Source: Streptomyces sp. NRRL WC-3742 (lineage in GTDB: Bacteria > Actinomycetota > Actinomycetes > Streptomycetales > Streptomycetaceae). Taken from it: DNA of 52,219 bases. How positions within the stretch are numbered: the first letter of the stretch is position 1; every line of letters starts with the position of its first letter. Location of the stretch: contig NZ_JOCF01000058.1 in the NCBI RefSeq assembly GCF_000720635.1, forward strand, positions 1 to 52,219. The letters are read 5' to 3'. The position numbers and the translations under genes are program-made. This document shows, piece after piece, positions 34,083 through 42,392 of the stretch. The notes below the pieces were generated by a model. That model was not told the origin of the DNA. It was given only the letters and a program-made list of their open reading frames with translations, and did not search any database.

Positions 34083-34943
34083 TTACGGGATCGCCACCGC
34101 CGCGCCCGACACCCGCACCCGGGCGTCCCCGCCCCGCAGCTCCACCCGCAGCACCCCGGGACGGCCCAGGTCATCGCCCTGGTGGAGGGTCAGCACCGCC
34201 GGGGCCTCCACCGCTCCCAGCTCGCGCAGGTACGCGCCGAAGGCCGCCGCGGCGGCGCCCGTCGCCGGGTCCTCCACCACCCCGCCGACCGGGAACGGAT
34301 CGCGGACGTGGAACACCTCGGGGCCCTGCCTCCAGGCGAGTTGAAGGGTCGTCAGATCACGCGCCCGCATGTAGGCCGCCAGCCCGTCGAAGTCGTAGTC
34401 CAGGCGCGCCAGCCGCTCCCGGGTGGCCGCCGCCAGCACCAGGTGCCGGGCGCCCGCGTAGGCGATCCTCGGCGGCAGCCCCCCGTCCAGGTCCCCGGCC
34501 GACCAGCCCAGCAGGGCGAGCGCCTGCGCCACGTCCTCCTGCGACACCGCCTCGGTGTGCGGCTCCACGCTGGTGAGGGTCGCGCGCAGCACGCCGTCCT
34601 CGCCGCGCTCGATCTCGACGGGCACCGGGCCGGCCGCCGTCTCGAAGAGGTACGCGCCCGGCCCGCGCCGGTCGGCGAGCGCGACGGCGGAGGCGACGGT
34701 GGCGTGGCCGCAGAACGGCACCTCGGCGAGCGGGCTGAAGTACCGGACGCGGTAGGTCCGTTCGCCGTCCCCCGGGGTGAGGAAGGCCGTCTCCGAGTAC
34801 CCGAGCTCGGCGGCGATGGCGAGTTGGCGCTCGTCCGCCAGCCCGGTGGCGTCCAGCACCACCCCGGCGGGGTTGCCGCCCTCGGGGCGGGTGGCGAAGG
34901 CGGCGTAGCGCAGGATCTCGGGTGCGGCGGCGTCAGCGGTCAT
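34083..34943 (-). CDS. PhzF-family enzyme
   Basis: 286 residues. PhzF/DapF-fold landmarks: GGNPAGVVLDA, AAELGYSETAFL (the catalytic Glu), PFCGHATVASA, and in the second half VVEDPATGAAAAAFGAYL. The family isomerises small substrates; PhzF itself acts in phenazine synthesis, but most members are orphan enzymes, and no other phenazine genes are here. ATG 34943 gives the usual length. Upstream of it the same frame stays open back to the stop of the ArsR gene through 15-residue repeats, and an in-frame ATG at 35042 also exists. Confidence 0.85.
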   Translation of the reverse strand: MTADAAAPEILRYAAFATRPEGGNPAGVVLDATGLADERQLAIAAELGYSETAFLTPGDGERTYRVRYFSPLAEVPFCGHATVASAVALADRRGPGAYLFETAAGPVPVEIERGEDGVLRATLTSVEPHTEAVSQEDVAQALALLGWSAGDLDGGLPPRIAYAGARHLVLAAATRERLARLDYDFDGLAAYMRARDLTTLQLAWRQGPEVFHVRDPFPVGGVVEDPATGAAAAAFGAYLRELGAVEAPAVLTLHQGDDLGRPGVLRVELRGGDARVRVSGAAVAIP

Positions 34944-34973
34944 GCCCGGACGAACGTGTTCCGCCCGGCGGCT

Positions 34974-35126
34974 GTTCCCGGCTCGGCGCAGGCCGACCGC
35001 CGGACGGGCGGGGCGACTGTTCCCGGGTCGGCGCAGAACCATCGCCGGACGCGCGGGGCCACCGGTCCCGGCTCGGCGCAGGACCGCCGCCGGACCAGCG
35101 GGGCCGCCGTTCCCGGCTCAGCGCAG
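34974..35126. repeat. 45-bp tandem repeat linking the ArsR and PhzF genes
   Basis: TCCCGGCTCGGCGCAG-type cores at 34976, 35021, 35066 and 35111 define a period of exactly 45 bp, 15 codons. The array fills the gap between the PhzF start and the ArsR stop and reaches into the last codons of ArsR. On the minus strand the unit reads LRRAGxxxPAxPAxV in the frame shared by both genes. Confidence 0.9.
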
Positions 35127-36215
35127 GACCGCCTCCAGCAGGTCCGAGCCCAGCCGGGCACCGGCGGCGAGGTCCAGCTGGTACAGCACGTACCGTCCGC
35201 GCCGACGCGTCGTCAGCAGCCCGGCCCGGCGCAGCACCGCCAGGTGCCGGGACACCTCGGGCGCGGTGAGCTGCCAGGCCGCCGCCAGTTCGCCCGTGGT
35301 GTGCGGGCCGCGCGCCATCGTCCGCGCCAGGCGCAGCCGGACGGGGTGGGCGAGCGCCTCCAGCCGCTGCTGGACCATCGCGAGCGAGACGGGCTCCGGC
35401 ACGCCCGCCTCGGCGACCGGGTACTGGACCACGGGCCGCCAGCCGCGCGCGTGCACCACCAGCAGGTGCGGGCGGCCGAAGGCGGTGGGGATGAAGGTGA
35501 CGCCCCCGCTCCTCGCGGCGTCGGTGGAGTTGTCCTGCAGCTTGTCGATGACGATCCGCCGCCGCCCGTCATCGTCCCCTTCGAGGCTCACGGACCGCGA
35601 GACGCCCGCCAGCGTCTCGGCCAGCCCGTGCCGGGCGAGCAGGTCGGCCTTGCGCCGGGCGTCTGCCGCGAGGTCGGGCAGCACCCGCTGCCAGGCGTCC
35701 GCGAAGAACGCCGCCCCGCAGTCCTCCAGCATCCGCCGCACCAGGGCCCGGACGGCGGGCGGGTCGGCGAGCAGCCGGTCGGCGAAGGCCGCCTGCCGGG
35801 GGCCCCGGGCGAGGGCGAGGTCCCTGGCCCGCTCGCCCGCGACCGGGTCGGTGAGCGGGGACCCGAGGCGGCGGGTGAGCCGCGAGGAGCCGCAGGTGGT
35901 GATGAGGGCGGCGGCCACGTACGGCTCGTCGTCGATCCGGTCGACGGCGTCGAGTTCCTCGGCGAGGTTCGCCCCGGGCAGCCCGGGCACGAGGAAGTCG
36001 GCCCGGGAGGAGCGCCAGAGGAAGTCCGCCTCCAGCAGCCGTTCGGACAGCTCGGGCGGGATCGCGGCGGTGGTGCTCGCCGCCCAGCCGTGCAGCCCCG
36101 GGTGGTGCGCGGGCTCGGCGAGCACGTGCAGCATGGAGGTCAGCTCGGCGAGCGGGGACGGGGTGAACAGCAGGCGCTCCTCGGGGAGGCCCGTGATGTC
36201 GATGGTCAAGCTCAC
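35118..36215 (-). CDS. ArsR-type transcriptional regulator with N-terminal DUF5937-like domain
   Basis: 365 residues. The N-terminal 260 residues resemble the ligand or protein-interaction domain found in long actinobacterial ArsR regulators (LAEPAHHPGLHGWA at the start). The C-terminal winged helix runs from about residue 280: RLEALAHPVRLRLARTMARG, TTGELAAAW, TAPEVSRHLAVLRRAGLL, RRGRYVLYQLD. GTG 36215 is chosen for GGAGG upstream and for SLTIDITG, the usual opening. It is divergent from an MFS pump with a palindrome between the two, so it most likely represses both itself and the pump. Its last residues lie in the first copy of the 45-bp repeat. Confidence 0.85.
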   Translation of the reverse strand: MSLTIDITGLPEERLLFTPSPLAELTSMLHVLAEPAHHPGLHGWAASTTAAIPPELSERLLEADFLWRSSRADFLVPGLPGANLAEELDAVDRIDDEPYVAAALITTCGSSRLTRRLGSPLTDPVAGERARDLALARGPRQAAFADRLLADPPAVRALVRRMLEDCGAAFFADAWQRVLPDLAADARRKADLLARHGLAETLAGVSRSVSLEGDDDGRRRIVIDKLQDNSTDAARSGGVTFIPTAFGRPHLLVVHARGWRPVVQYPVAEAGVPEPVSLAMVQQRLEALAHPVRLRLARTMARGPHTTGELAAAWQLTAPEVSRHLAVLRRAGLLTTRRRGRYVLYQLDLAAGARLGSDLLEAVLR

Positions 36216-36255
36216 GGGGCCGATCCTCCCACCCGGGAGTGACCCCACCGCCGTC

Positions 36256-36276
36256 GATTGACGGTGAACGTCAATC
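36256..36276. promoter_or_regulatory. Operator/overlapping divergent -35 region between ArsR and MFS genes
   Basis: GATTGACG (36256-36263) and CGTCAATC (36269-36276) form a perfect inverted repeat with 8-bp arms and a 5-bp centre. Each arm contains TTGACG, a good -35 hexamer, pointing outward towards its own gene. A bound ArsR dimer would block both promoters. No obvious -10 hexamers were found. Confidence 0.7.
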
Positions 36277-36316
36277 CACGTGCCAAGCCCTGCGACCAGG
36301 GCGGACGGTACCGGCC

Positions 36317-37576
36317 ATGACCCTGATCCAGGAGAAGTCCGCCCACACCACCGAAGCCGACGACGGCGCCGACGCCGACGCCCGCCGCCCCGGCCCGCTG
36401 CGCCTCCTCACCTCCGCCGGCGGCCCCCGCTACGCCGCCGCCCTGGCGGTGGACGCCGTCGGCGGCGGCCTGCTGCGCCCGTTCCTGCTGCTGTACGGCG
36501 TCGGCGTGCTGCACCTGCACGCCGGCGCGGTCGGGCTGGCACTGTCCGCCGGGATGGTCGCGGGCCTGCTGGTCGTCCCGCTCACCGGCCGCTGGATCGA
36601 CCGCGGCGCCCGCACCCTGCCCGCCGCCGTCACCCTAGCCCTGCGCGGGGCCGGCGCGCTGACCCTGCTCTCCGCCGGGTCGCTGCCGCTGTTCGTCCTC
36701 GCCGCCGTGCTGTTCGGCGTGGGCAGCCAGTCCTGGCCGACCACGCACGCGGCGGTGGTCAGCACCCTCACCGAGGGCCGGCTGCGCGACGCCGCCCTCG
36801 CCGCCGGGCGCTCCCTGCGCAATGCGGGCCTCGGCGCGGGCGCGCTGCTGGCCACCGTCGCCGTCGCCGGCGGCACGGGCGCCCTGCGCCTGCTCGCCGG
36901 CGTGACGGGCGCGGCCTGCCTGACCGCCGCCGCCCTGGTCGCCTCCCTCCGCGTCCGCGCGCCGCAGCGCCCCGCCGCCGCCGTCACCGCACACGCCGAC
37001 GGGCAGGGCGAGCCGCTGCGCCGCCTCACCCTGCTCAGCCTCGCCAACCTGCCGTACGCCTTCTGCTTCGACGTGCTGGAGGTGGCCCTGCCCGCGCTCC
37101 TCGTCCTCCAGTTGCAGGTCTCGCCCGCCTGGTCCTCGGGCATCTTCGTCGGCAACACCGTGCTGGTGATCTCCCTGCAACTGTTCCTCGTGCTGCGCCT
37201 CGCGAAGCGCTCCCGCCGCAGCGTGCTGTCCGCCGCCGGCGCCGTCCTCGCGGCGTCCTACCTGGGCTTCTGGGCGGCCGGCGCCCTGGGTGGCACGACG
37301 GGCGCCGTCGGGATCGCCCTCGTCTCCGTCCTCTACACCCTCGGCGAGATCCTCTACACCGGCTCCGGCATCGCCCTGGTCACCGCCACCGCCCCGCCGC
37401 ACCTGCTCGGCCGCGCCCTCGCGCGCTGGGAGTTCTCCTCGGGCGTGGGCCGCGCCGCCGCCCCGGCGACCCTGACCGCCCTCCTCGGCGCCGACCCGGC
37501 CTACCTGTGGCCCGCCCTCGCCCTCACCACCGCCCTCGCCGCGCTGGCCGTCCGCCGCCTGGCGCCCCGCACGTGA
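36317..37576 (+). CDS. MFS transporter controlled by the divergent ArsR
   Basis: 419 residues with about twelve hydrophobic segments. Seen: a soluble N-terminus of roughly 35 residues, VDAVGGGLLRPFLLLYGVGVLH in TM1, the loop GRWIDRGAR between TM2 and TM3, and RNAGLGAGALLATVA near TM5. ATG 36317 follows the operator by 41 bp, with only a weak ribosome site. MFS genes opposite long ArsR regulators of this kind recur in actinomycetes and are thought to export drugs or metabolites. Substrate unknown. Confidence 0.9.
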   Translation: MTLIQEKSAHTTEADDGADADARRPGPLRLLTSAGGPRYAAALAVDAVGGGLLRPFLLLYGVGVLHLHAGAVGLALSAGMVAGLLVVPLTGRWIDRGARTLPAAVTLALRGAGALTLLSAGSLPLFVLAAVLFGVGSQSWPTTHAAVVSTLTEGRLRDAALAAGRSLRNAGLGAGALLATVAVAGGTGALRLLAGVTGAACLTAAALVASLRVRAPQRPAAAVTAHADGQGEPLRRLTLLSLANLPYAFCFDVLEVALPALLVLQLQVSPAWSSGIFVGNTVLVISLQLFLVLRLAKRSRRSVLSAAGAVLAASYLGFWAAGALGGTTGAVGIALVSVLYTLGEILYTGSGIALVTATAPPHLLGRALARWEFSSGVGRAAAPATLTALLGADPAYLWPALALTTALAALAVRRLAPRT

Positions 37577-37674
37577 GCCGCCGCCGGAAAGCCCCCACGC
37601 TCCGGATGCGGGCGCGGCCCGCAGCGCCGATCCTGACGACGAGGCGTGCCCGGCCCGAGGAAGGATGCCCCCGC

Positions 37675-38478
37675 ATGAGTGCGCTCGACTTCGAGATCGT
37701 CGACAGCCCCGACAGCTCGCTCAACAAGACCTCCGTCCTGGTCACCGGCCCGCAGGACGCCCTGCTGGTCGACGCCGGGTTCACCCGCTCGGACGGGCGG
37801 CGGCTGGTGGAGCGGGTCCGCGCGAGCGGCAGGCGGCTGACCACGGTGTTCGTCAGCCACGGGGACCCGGACTTCTACTTCGGCGCCCAGGAGATCCAGG
37901 ACGCCTTCCCGCAGGCCCGGTTCCTGGCCACCGCCTCCACCGTCGAGCACATCCAGGAGACGTACGAGGCCAAGCTCCGCGCCTGGGAGCACCTCGGGCC
38001 CGAACTGCCCACCCGCCTGGTGCGCCCCGACGTGCTGCCCGGCGACGAACTCGTCTTCGAGGGCCACCGGTTCGAGCTGCGCGGCGCCGACTTCCACCTC
38101 CCCGACCGGCACTACCTGTGGCAGCACCACCACCGCACGGTCCTCGGCGGGGTGCTGCTCTTCGAGGGCCTGCACGTGTGGACGGCCGACACCCCCGATC
38201 CCGCCCAACGCGCCGCCTGGATCGACCTGTTGGACGGCATCGAGGCCCTGGAACCCCAGTGGGTCGCCGCCGGCCACCGCCGGGCGGACGCCCCCACCGA
38301 CCTCACCTCCCTCCAGCAGACCCGCGACTACCTGCGCGCCTTCGAGACCGAGATCGGCCGCGCCTCCGACGCCGCCGCCGCGAAGGCCGCCCTCGAGCAC
38401 CGCTTCCCCGGTTTCGGGCTGGGGATCGCCGTCGACATCGGCACCAAGGTCGCCATGGGCGAGATGAGTTGGGGCTGA
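37675..38478 (+). CDS. MBL-fold protein with altered metal motif
   Basis: 267 residues. The beta-lactamase fold is recognisable (SSVLVTG-like strand, LLVDAGF, TTVFVSHGDPDFYFGAQEI, ADTPDP, VAAGH). The usual HxHxDH reads His-Gly-Asp-Pro-Asp-Phe, so the second His is Asp and the last His is Phe; at least part of the dinuclear site is changed. Later ligands GADFHLPDRH and GHRRADAP may compensate. It lies after the MFS gene with a 98-bp gap, and only 7 bp before the SnoaL-like gene, with which it forms a small operon. Catalytic role unknown. Confidence 0.8.
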   Translation: MSALDFEIVDSPDSSLNKTSVLVTGPQDALLVDAGFTRSDGRRLVERVRASGRRLTTVFVSHGDPDFYFGAQEIQDAFPQARFLATASTVEHIQETYEAKLRAWEHLGPELPTRLVRPDVLPGDELVFEGHRFELRGADFHLPDRHYLWQHHHRTVLGGVLLFEGLHVWTADTPDPAQRAAWIDLLDGIEALEPQWVAAGHRRADAPTDLTSLQQTRDYLRAFETEIGRASDAAAAKAALEHRFPGFGLGIAVDIGTKVAMGEMSWG

Positions 38479-38485
38479 GAGCACG

Positions 38486-38917
38486 ATGATCGAGATCCCC
38501 CGGGACGTCGCCGGCTTCGCCGATTCCCCCGCCCCCGCCGACGTCGTCCGCCGCCAGTACCTCGCCTCCGCCCGGGGCGACCTCGCCGCCCTGCGCGCCA
38601 CCCTCGCCGAGGACGTCGAATGGACGGAGATGGCCGGCTTCCCCCTCGCCGGCACCTACCGCACCCCCAAGGGCGTCACCTCGGGCGTCATGGAACGCCT
38701 CGCCGCCGAGTGGACCGACTGGACGGCCCACGACGACACCTACGTGGTCGAGGGCGAGGACGTCGTGGTCCTCGCCCGCTACACCGCCGTCCACCGGGCC
38801 ACCGGCAAGCCGCTCGCCGTCCGCGTCGCCCACCACTTCACGGTGCGCGGCGGCCGGATCGTCCGCTTCGAGCAGTTCACCGACACCGCCCTCGTCCGCG
38901 AGGCGATGACCCCCTAG
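38486..38917 (+). CDS. SnoaL/NTF2-like protein
   Basis: 143 residues with an alpha+beta cone-fold pattern: VVRRQYLASARGDLAALRATLAEDVEWTEMAGFPLAGTYRTP, ending GGRIVRFEQFTDTALVREA. Members bind or isomerise small hydrophobic compounds, or have no enzymatic role. It is co-transcribed with the preceding MBL-fold gene. Function not deducible. Confidence 0.85.
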   Translation: MIEIPRDVAGFADSPAPADVVRRQYLASARGDLAALRATLAEDVEWTEMAGFPLAGTYRTPKGVTSGVMERLAAEWTDWTAHDDTYVVEGEDVVVLARYTAVHRATGKPLAVRVAHHFTVRGGRIVRFEQFTDTALVREAMTP

Positions 38918-39070
38918 GCCGCCCGGCAGGCAGCCCCGCAGGCCGCCCCCGGGGCCCGTCGTTCACTCGAACGGGCGGGCCGGGCGCGCCGCGCCCGGTG
39001 CGGTCTCGACAGAGCATCGGCCCGGCGGCAGGCTGGCCCCGAAATCCCAGCGCAGAGCGAGGAGTCGAGC

Positions 39071-40312
39071 ATGTCGGGCACCGAGGGCAGGGAGCGTCCG
39101 GTCGTCATCGTCGGCGCGTCCCTGGGCGGCGCGAAGGCCGCCGAGGCACTGCGCGCGGCCGGGTACGAGGGCGGCATCGTGCTGATCGGCGAGGAGCACG
39201 AGCGCCCGTACGAGCGGCCGCCGCTGTCCAAGGGCTACCTGATGGGCAAGGAGCCCCGGGAGAAGATCTACGTCCACCCGCCGCAGTGGTACGCCGAGCA
39301 GGACGTCACCCTGCGCCTGGGCACGGCGATCACCTCGATCGACCCGGCCGCCCGCACCGTGACCCTCGCCGACGACGGCCAGGTCGAGTACGCCAAGCTC
39401 CTGCTCACCACCGGCTCCGTCCCGCGCCGCCTGCCCGTCCCCGGCGCCGACCAGGACGGCGTGCTCTACCTGCGCCGCGTCGAGGACAGCGACCGCATCA
39501 AGGAGGCGCTGCGCCCCGGCTCCCGCCTCGCGGTGATCGGCGCGGGCTGGATCGGCCTGGAGGTGGCCGCCGCCGCCCGTACCGCCGGGGTGGAGGTGAC
39601 CGTCCTGGAGGCCGCCGAACTGCCCCTGCTGCGGGTGCTCGGCCGCGAGGTCTCCCAGGTCTTCGCCGACCTCCACCGCGACCACGGCGTGGACCTGCGC
39701 TTCGGCGTCCAGGTCGCCGAACTCACCGGCGACGGACGCAGGGTGAGCGGCGTGCGCCTCGCCGACGGCACGGTCGTCGACGCCGACGCGGTGGTCGTCG
39801 GCATCGGCATCTCCCCCGCCACCGCCCTCGCCGAGGCCGCCGGCCTGGACGTCGACAACGGCATCAGGACCGACGAGCACCTGCGCACCTCCGACCCCGA
39901 CATCTACGCCGCCGGCGACGTCGCCAACGCCTACCACCCCCTCTTCGCCACCCACATCCGCGTCGAACACTGGGCCAACGCCCTCAACCAGCCCCAGACC
40001 GCCGCCCGCGCCCTCCTCGGCCACCCGGACGCCGTCTACGACCGCGTCCCGTACTTCTTCAGCGACCAGTACGACCTCGGCCTGGAGTACGTCGGCTACG
40101 TCGCCCCCGACGGCTACGACCGGGTCGTCTTCCGCGGCGACCCGGCCACCCGCGAGTTCATCGCCTTCTGGCTCTCCGGCGGCAAGGTCCTCGCCGGAAT
40201 GAACGTCAACGTCTGGGACGTCGTCGACCCCATCCGCCAACTCATCACCTCCCAGCGCCCGGTGGACCCCGCCCGCCTCACCGACCCCTCCGTGCCGCTC
40301 GACGAGGTCTGA
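39071..40312 (+). CDS. FAD-dependent ferredoxin/rubredoxin reductase-type oxidoreductase
   Basis: 413 residues, the length of P450-system ferredoxin reductases. The FAD Rossmann motif is VIVGASLGGAKAAEALR and the NAD(P) one VIGAGWIGLEVAAAAR. Also present: the flavin motif DIYAAGDVANAY and RPYERPPLSKGYLMG, characteristic of the camphor/terpredoxin reductase group. The C-terminal reductase domain ends in LITSQRPVDP. The enzyme passes electrons from NAD(P)H to a ferredoxin. The P450 and ferredoxin at 15908-17373 could use it, but they are 22 kb away. The ribosome site is GAGGAG. Confidence 0.9.
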   Translation: MSGTEGRERPVVIVGASLGGAKAAEALRAAGYEGGIVLIGEEHERPYERPPLSKGYLMGKEPREKIYVHPPQWYAEQDVTLRLGTAITSIDPAARTVTLADDGQVEYAKLLLTTGSVPRRLPVPGADQDGVLYLRRVEDSDRIKEALRPGSRLAVIGAGWIGLEVAAAARTAGVEVTVLEAAELPLLRVLGREVSQVFADLHRDHGVDLRFGVQVAELTGDGRRVSGVRLADGTVVDADAVVVGIGISPATALAEAAGLDVDNGIRTDEHLRTSDPDIYAAGDVANAYHPLFATHIRVEHWANALNQPQTAARALLGHPDAVYDRVPYFFSDQYDLGLEYVGYVAPDGYDRVVFRGDPATREFIAFWLSGGKVLAGMNVNVWDVVDPIRQLITSQRPVDPARLTDPSVPLDEV

Positions 40313-40321
40313 CCCCGGCCG

Positions 40322-40471
40322 GACCCGAACACCGTCACCCTTCAGACCCGGTACCACGTGGGGCTCTACTGGACCCCCATGGCCGCCGATCTGTTCAAGG
40401 ACGGCAACGCGCGCGACATGTCCCCCGGCGACAACGTCGGCATCGACTGCTGGACCACCGGCACACATCAG
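40322..40471 (+). pseudogene. Possible remnant of a secreted SH3-like protein
   Basis: An open stretch after the FAD-gene stop, in that gene's frame, reads TRYHVGLYWTPMAADLF, then MSPGDNVGIDCWTTG, which looks protein-like (SH3-type GDxVGIDCWTTG). It has no start with a ribosome site and then runs into the terminator hairpin. It could be a decayed gene tail or chance. Low confidence. Confidence 0.3.
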
Positions 40472-40518
40472 GCACCCACCCTGCGTCCCGGCCGACTTGT
40501 ACGTCGGACAGCGCACCC

Positions 40519-40557
40519 CAGCCGGGCCCGCCCCAACTCCTGGGGCGGGCCCGGCTG
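40519..40557. terminator. Bidirectional hairpin terminator
   Basis: CAGCCGGGCCCGCCCCA (40519-40535) pairs perfectly with TGGGGCGGGCCCGGCTG (40541-40557) around a 5-nt loop: a 17-bp GC-rich stem, followed by TTCTCGTCC. It lies between the convergent FAD oxidoreductase and AraC genes and can stop both. Confidence 0.85.
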
Positions 40558-40578
40558 TTCTCGTCCAAGGAAAGGGCG

Positions 40579-41469
40579 CTACGCCTCCCGGGCCGCGCGC
40601 AGGCCCGCCGGGGTGACGCCCGTGTGCAGGCGCATGGTGCGGGTGAGGTGGCTCTGGTCGGCGAAGCCGCAGAGCTGGGCGACGGCGGCGATGGGGGTGT
40701 CGGTGGTGAGCAGCACCCGGCGGGCGCGTTCCAGGCGCAGCCTGACCAGGTACCGGTGCGGGGACTGGCCGGTGGAGGCGCGGAAGGCGCGGGTGAAGTG
40801 GGACGGGCTGACGCCCGCGACGGCGGCGAGTTCGGGGAGGGCGAGCCGGCCGTCGAGGTAGCCGTTCATGTGGTCGATGACCCGGTTCAGCCGCTTCGGT
40901 GTGAGCCCGCCCTCCGGTTCGGGCCCGGTGGGGCGGCGGGTGGCGGCGGTGCGGATGAGGTGGGCGGCGAGCGCCTGGAGCATCGACTGGGCGTAGAGCG
41001 GGTCGGCGGGCTGCGCGCCCTCGTACTCGGCGACGAGGCGTTCGACGAGCATGCCGAGGAACGGGTCGGTGAGGTGGTAGCGCGGGGCGAGTTCGAGCGG
41101 GCCCGGCAGGTCGCTCTCGGTGGCGAGCTTCTCCAGCCAGGCCGGTTCGAGGGCGACGAGCAGCAGTTCGGTGTCCTGCTCCCAGCGCGGGCGCACGGCC
41201 AGGCCCGCCGGGTTGATCAGGGCCTGCCCGGGGTGGAAGCGCTCCCGGCGCGGCCGCCCGTCCACGGACCAGTGCAGGTCGGCCGAGCGGCCGGTGTGCA
41301 CCACGACGACGTGCCGCGAGGGCCCGTCCACCGCCCCGCCGCCGGCACGCTCCATTCCTCTCTCGACCACGCCCTCGTCGAGGTCGGCGCCACTGCCGGA
41401 GAGGCGGACGAGGCGCGGCTTGATCGCGGAGGCGGAAGCGGTGGAGGTGGAAGCGGTGGGGTTCGCCAT
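40579..41469 (-). CDS. AraC-family transcriptional regulator
   Basis: 296 residues. The N-terminal cupin-like sensing domain contains HVVVVHTGRSADLHWSVDG. The C-terminal double HTH reads LPELAAVAGVSPSHFTRAFR, SPHRYLVRLRLERARRVL, TPIAAVAQLCGFADQSHLTR, TGVTPAGLR. It is divergent from the SDR gene with a 161-bp intergenic region, so the SDR gene is its probable target. The start at 41469 gives an N-terminus with Ser/Thr/Ala-rich repeats of low complexity (STASASA), which may be non-conserved. The ligand is unknown. Confidence 0.9.
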   Translation of the reverse strand: MANPTASTSTASASAIKPRLVRLSGSGADLDEGVVERGMERAGGGAVDGPSRHVVVVHTGRSADLHWSVDGRPRRERFHPGQALINPAGLAVRPRWEQDTELLLVALEPAWLEKLATESDLPGPLELAPRYHLTDPFLGMLVERLVAEYEGAQPADPLYAQSMLQALAAHLIRTAATRRPTGPEPEGGLTPKRLNRVIDHMNGYLDGRLALPELAAVAGVSPSHFTRAFRASTGQSPHRYLVRLRLERARRVLLTTDTPIAAVAQLCGFADQSHLTRTMRLHTGVTPAGLRAAREA

Positions 41470-41630
41470 GGTGTCGATTCTTCTCCGTCCGACGCTCGAA
41501 CGACGAACCGAAGGAACGGATCATGGTCGATTCGTTCCAGGCCCGGCCGATTGTTCAAGCCCCGGGCCGCCCCCGGACAGGAAGGTGATCAGGCGAACAT
41601 CCCCTTCGATCTGGCGAGGAGCCGAAAATC

Positions 41631-42389
41631 ATGAGCAACACCCACTCCCTGGCGGGCAAGGTCGTCCTGGTCGGCGCGGGCGCGAAGAACCTCGGCGGGC
41701 TGATCAGCCGCAGTGCGGGCGCGGACGGCGCGAAGGTCGTCGTGCACTACCACTCGGACGCCACCGCGCCCGACGCCGAGGCGACGGTCGCGGCCGTCAA
41801 GGAGGCCGGCGGCGAGGCCGTGGCCGTCCAGGGCGACCTGACGAAGCCGGCCGAGGTGGAGCGCGTCTTCGCCGTGGCCACGGAGACCTTCGGCGGCGTG
41901 GACGTCGCGGTGAACACGGCCGGCATGGTGCTGCGCAAGCCGATCGTGGAGACCACGGAGGAGGAGTACGACGTCATGCACGCGGTGAACGCCAAGGCCG
42001 CGTACTTCTTCATCCGCGAGGCCGGCCGCCGCCTCAACGACGGCGGCCGGGTGATCACCGTCGTGACCTCCCTGCTGGCCGCGTTCACCGACGGCTACTC
42101 CACGTACGCCGGGGCGAAGGCCCCGGTGGAGCACTACACCCGGGCGGCGGCCAAGGAGTTCGCCGCGCGCGGGATCTCCGTCAACACCGTGGCGCCGGGC
42201 CCGATGGACACCCCGTTCTTCTACGGCCAGGAGACCCCGGAGCGCGTCGGCTTCCTCAAGTCGCAGGCGATGGGCGGCCGGCTGACCCGGATCGAGGACA
42301 TCGCCCCGATCGTCACCTTCCTCGCCACCGAGGGCGGCTGGATCAACGGTCAGACGATCTTCGCCAACGGCGGTTTCACCACCCGGTAG
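41631..42389 (+). CDS. Short-chain dehydrogenase/reductase
   Basis: 252 residues, classical SDR size. The cofactor loop is VGAGAKNLGGLIS rather than the textbook TGxxxGxG, a variant seen in some SDRs. NTAG-type motif VAVNTAG, the Ser of VVTSLLAAF and the active-site YAGAK (Tyr-x3-Lys) are intact, as is VAPGPMDTP. It is likely to act on a carbonyl or alcohol of unknown identity and may prefer NADP, since no acidic residue follows the second strand (HYHSD). The ribosome site is GAGGAG. Probably regulated by the divergent AraC protein. Confidence 0.9.
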   Translation: MSNTHSLAGKVVLVGAGAKNLGGLISRSAGADGAKVVVHYHSDATAPDAEATVAAVKEAGGEAVAVQGDLTKPAEVERVFAVATETFGGVDVAVNTAGMVLRKPIVETTEEEYDVMHAVNAKAAYFFIREAGRRLNDGGRVITVVTSLLAAFTDGYSTYAGAKAPVEHYTRAAAKEFAARGISVNTVAPGPMDTPFFYGQETPERVGFLKSQAMGGRLTRIEDIAPIVTFLATEGGWINGQTIFANGGFTTR

Positions 42390-42392
42390 CGG

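Noticed and set aside
34083..34943. Phenazine biosynthesis locus suggested by the PhzF homologue
   Set aside because: No other phz genes; most PhzF relatives act outside phenazine synthesis.
34974..35126. CRISPR-like array
   Set aside because: Contiguous 45-bp tandem repeats without spacers and no cas genes.
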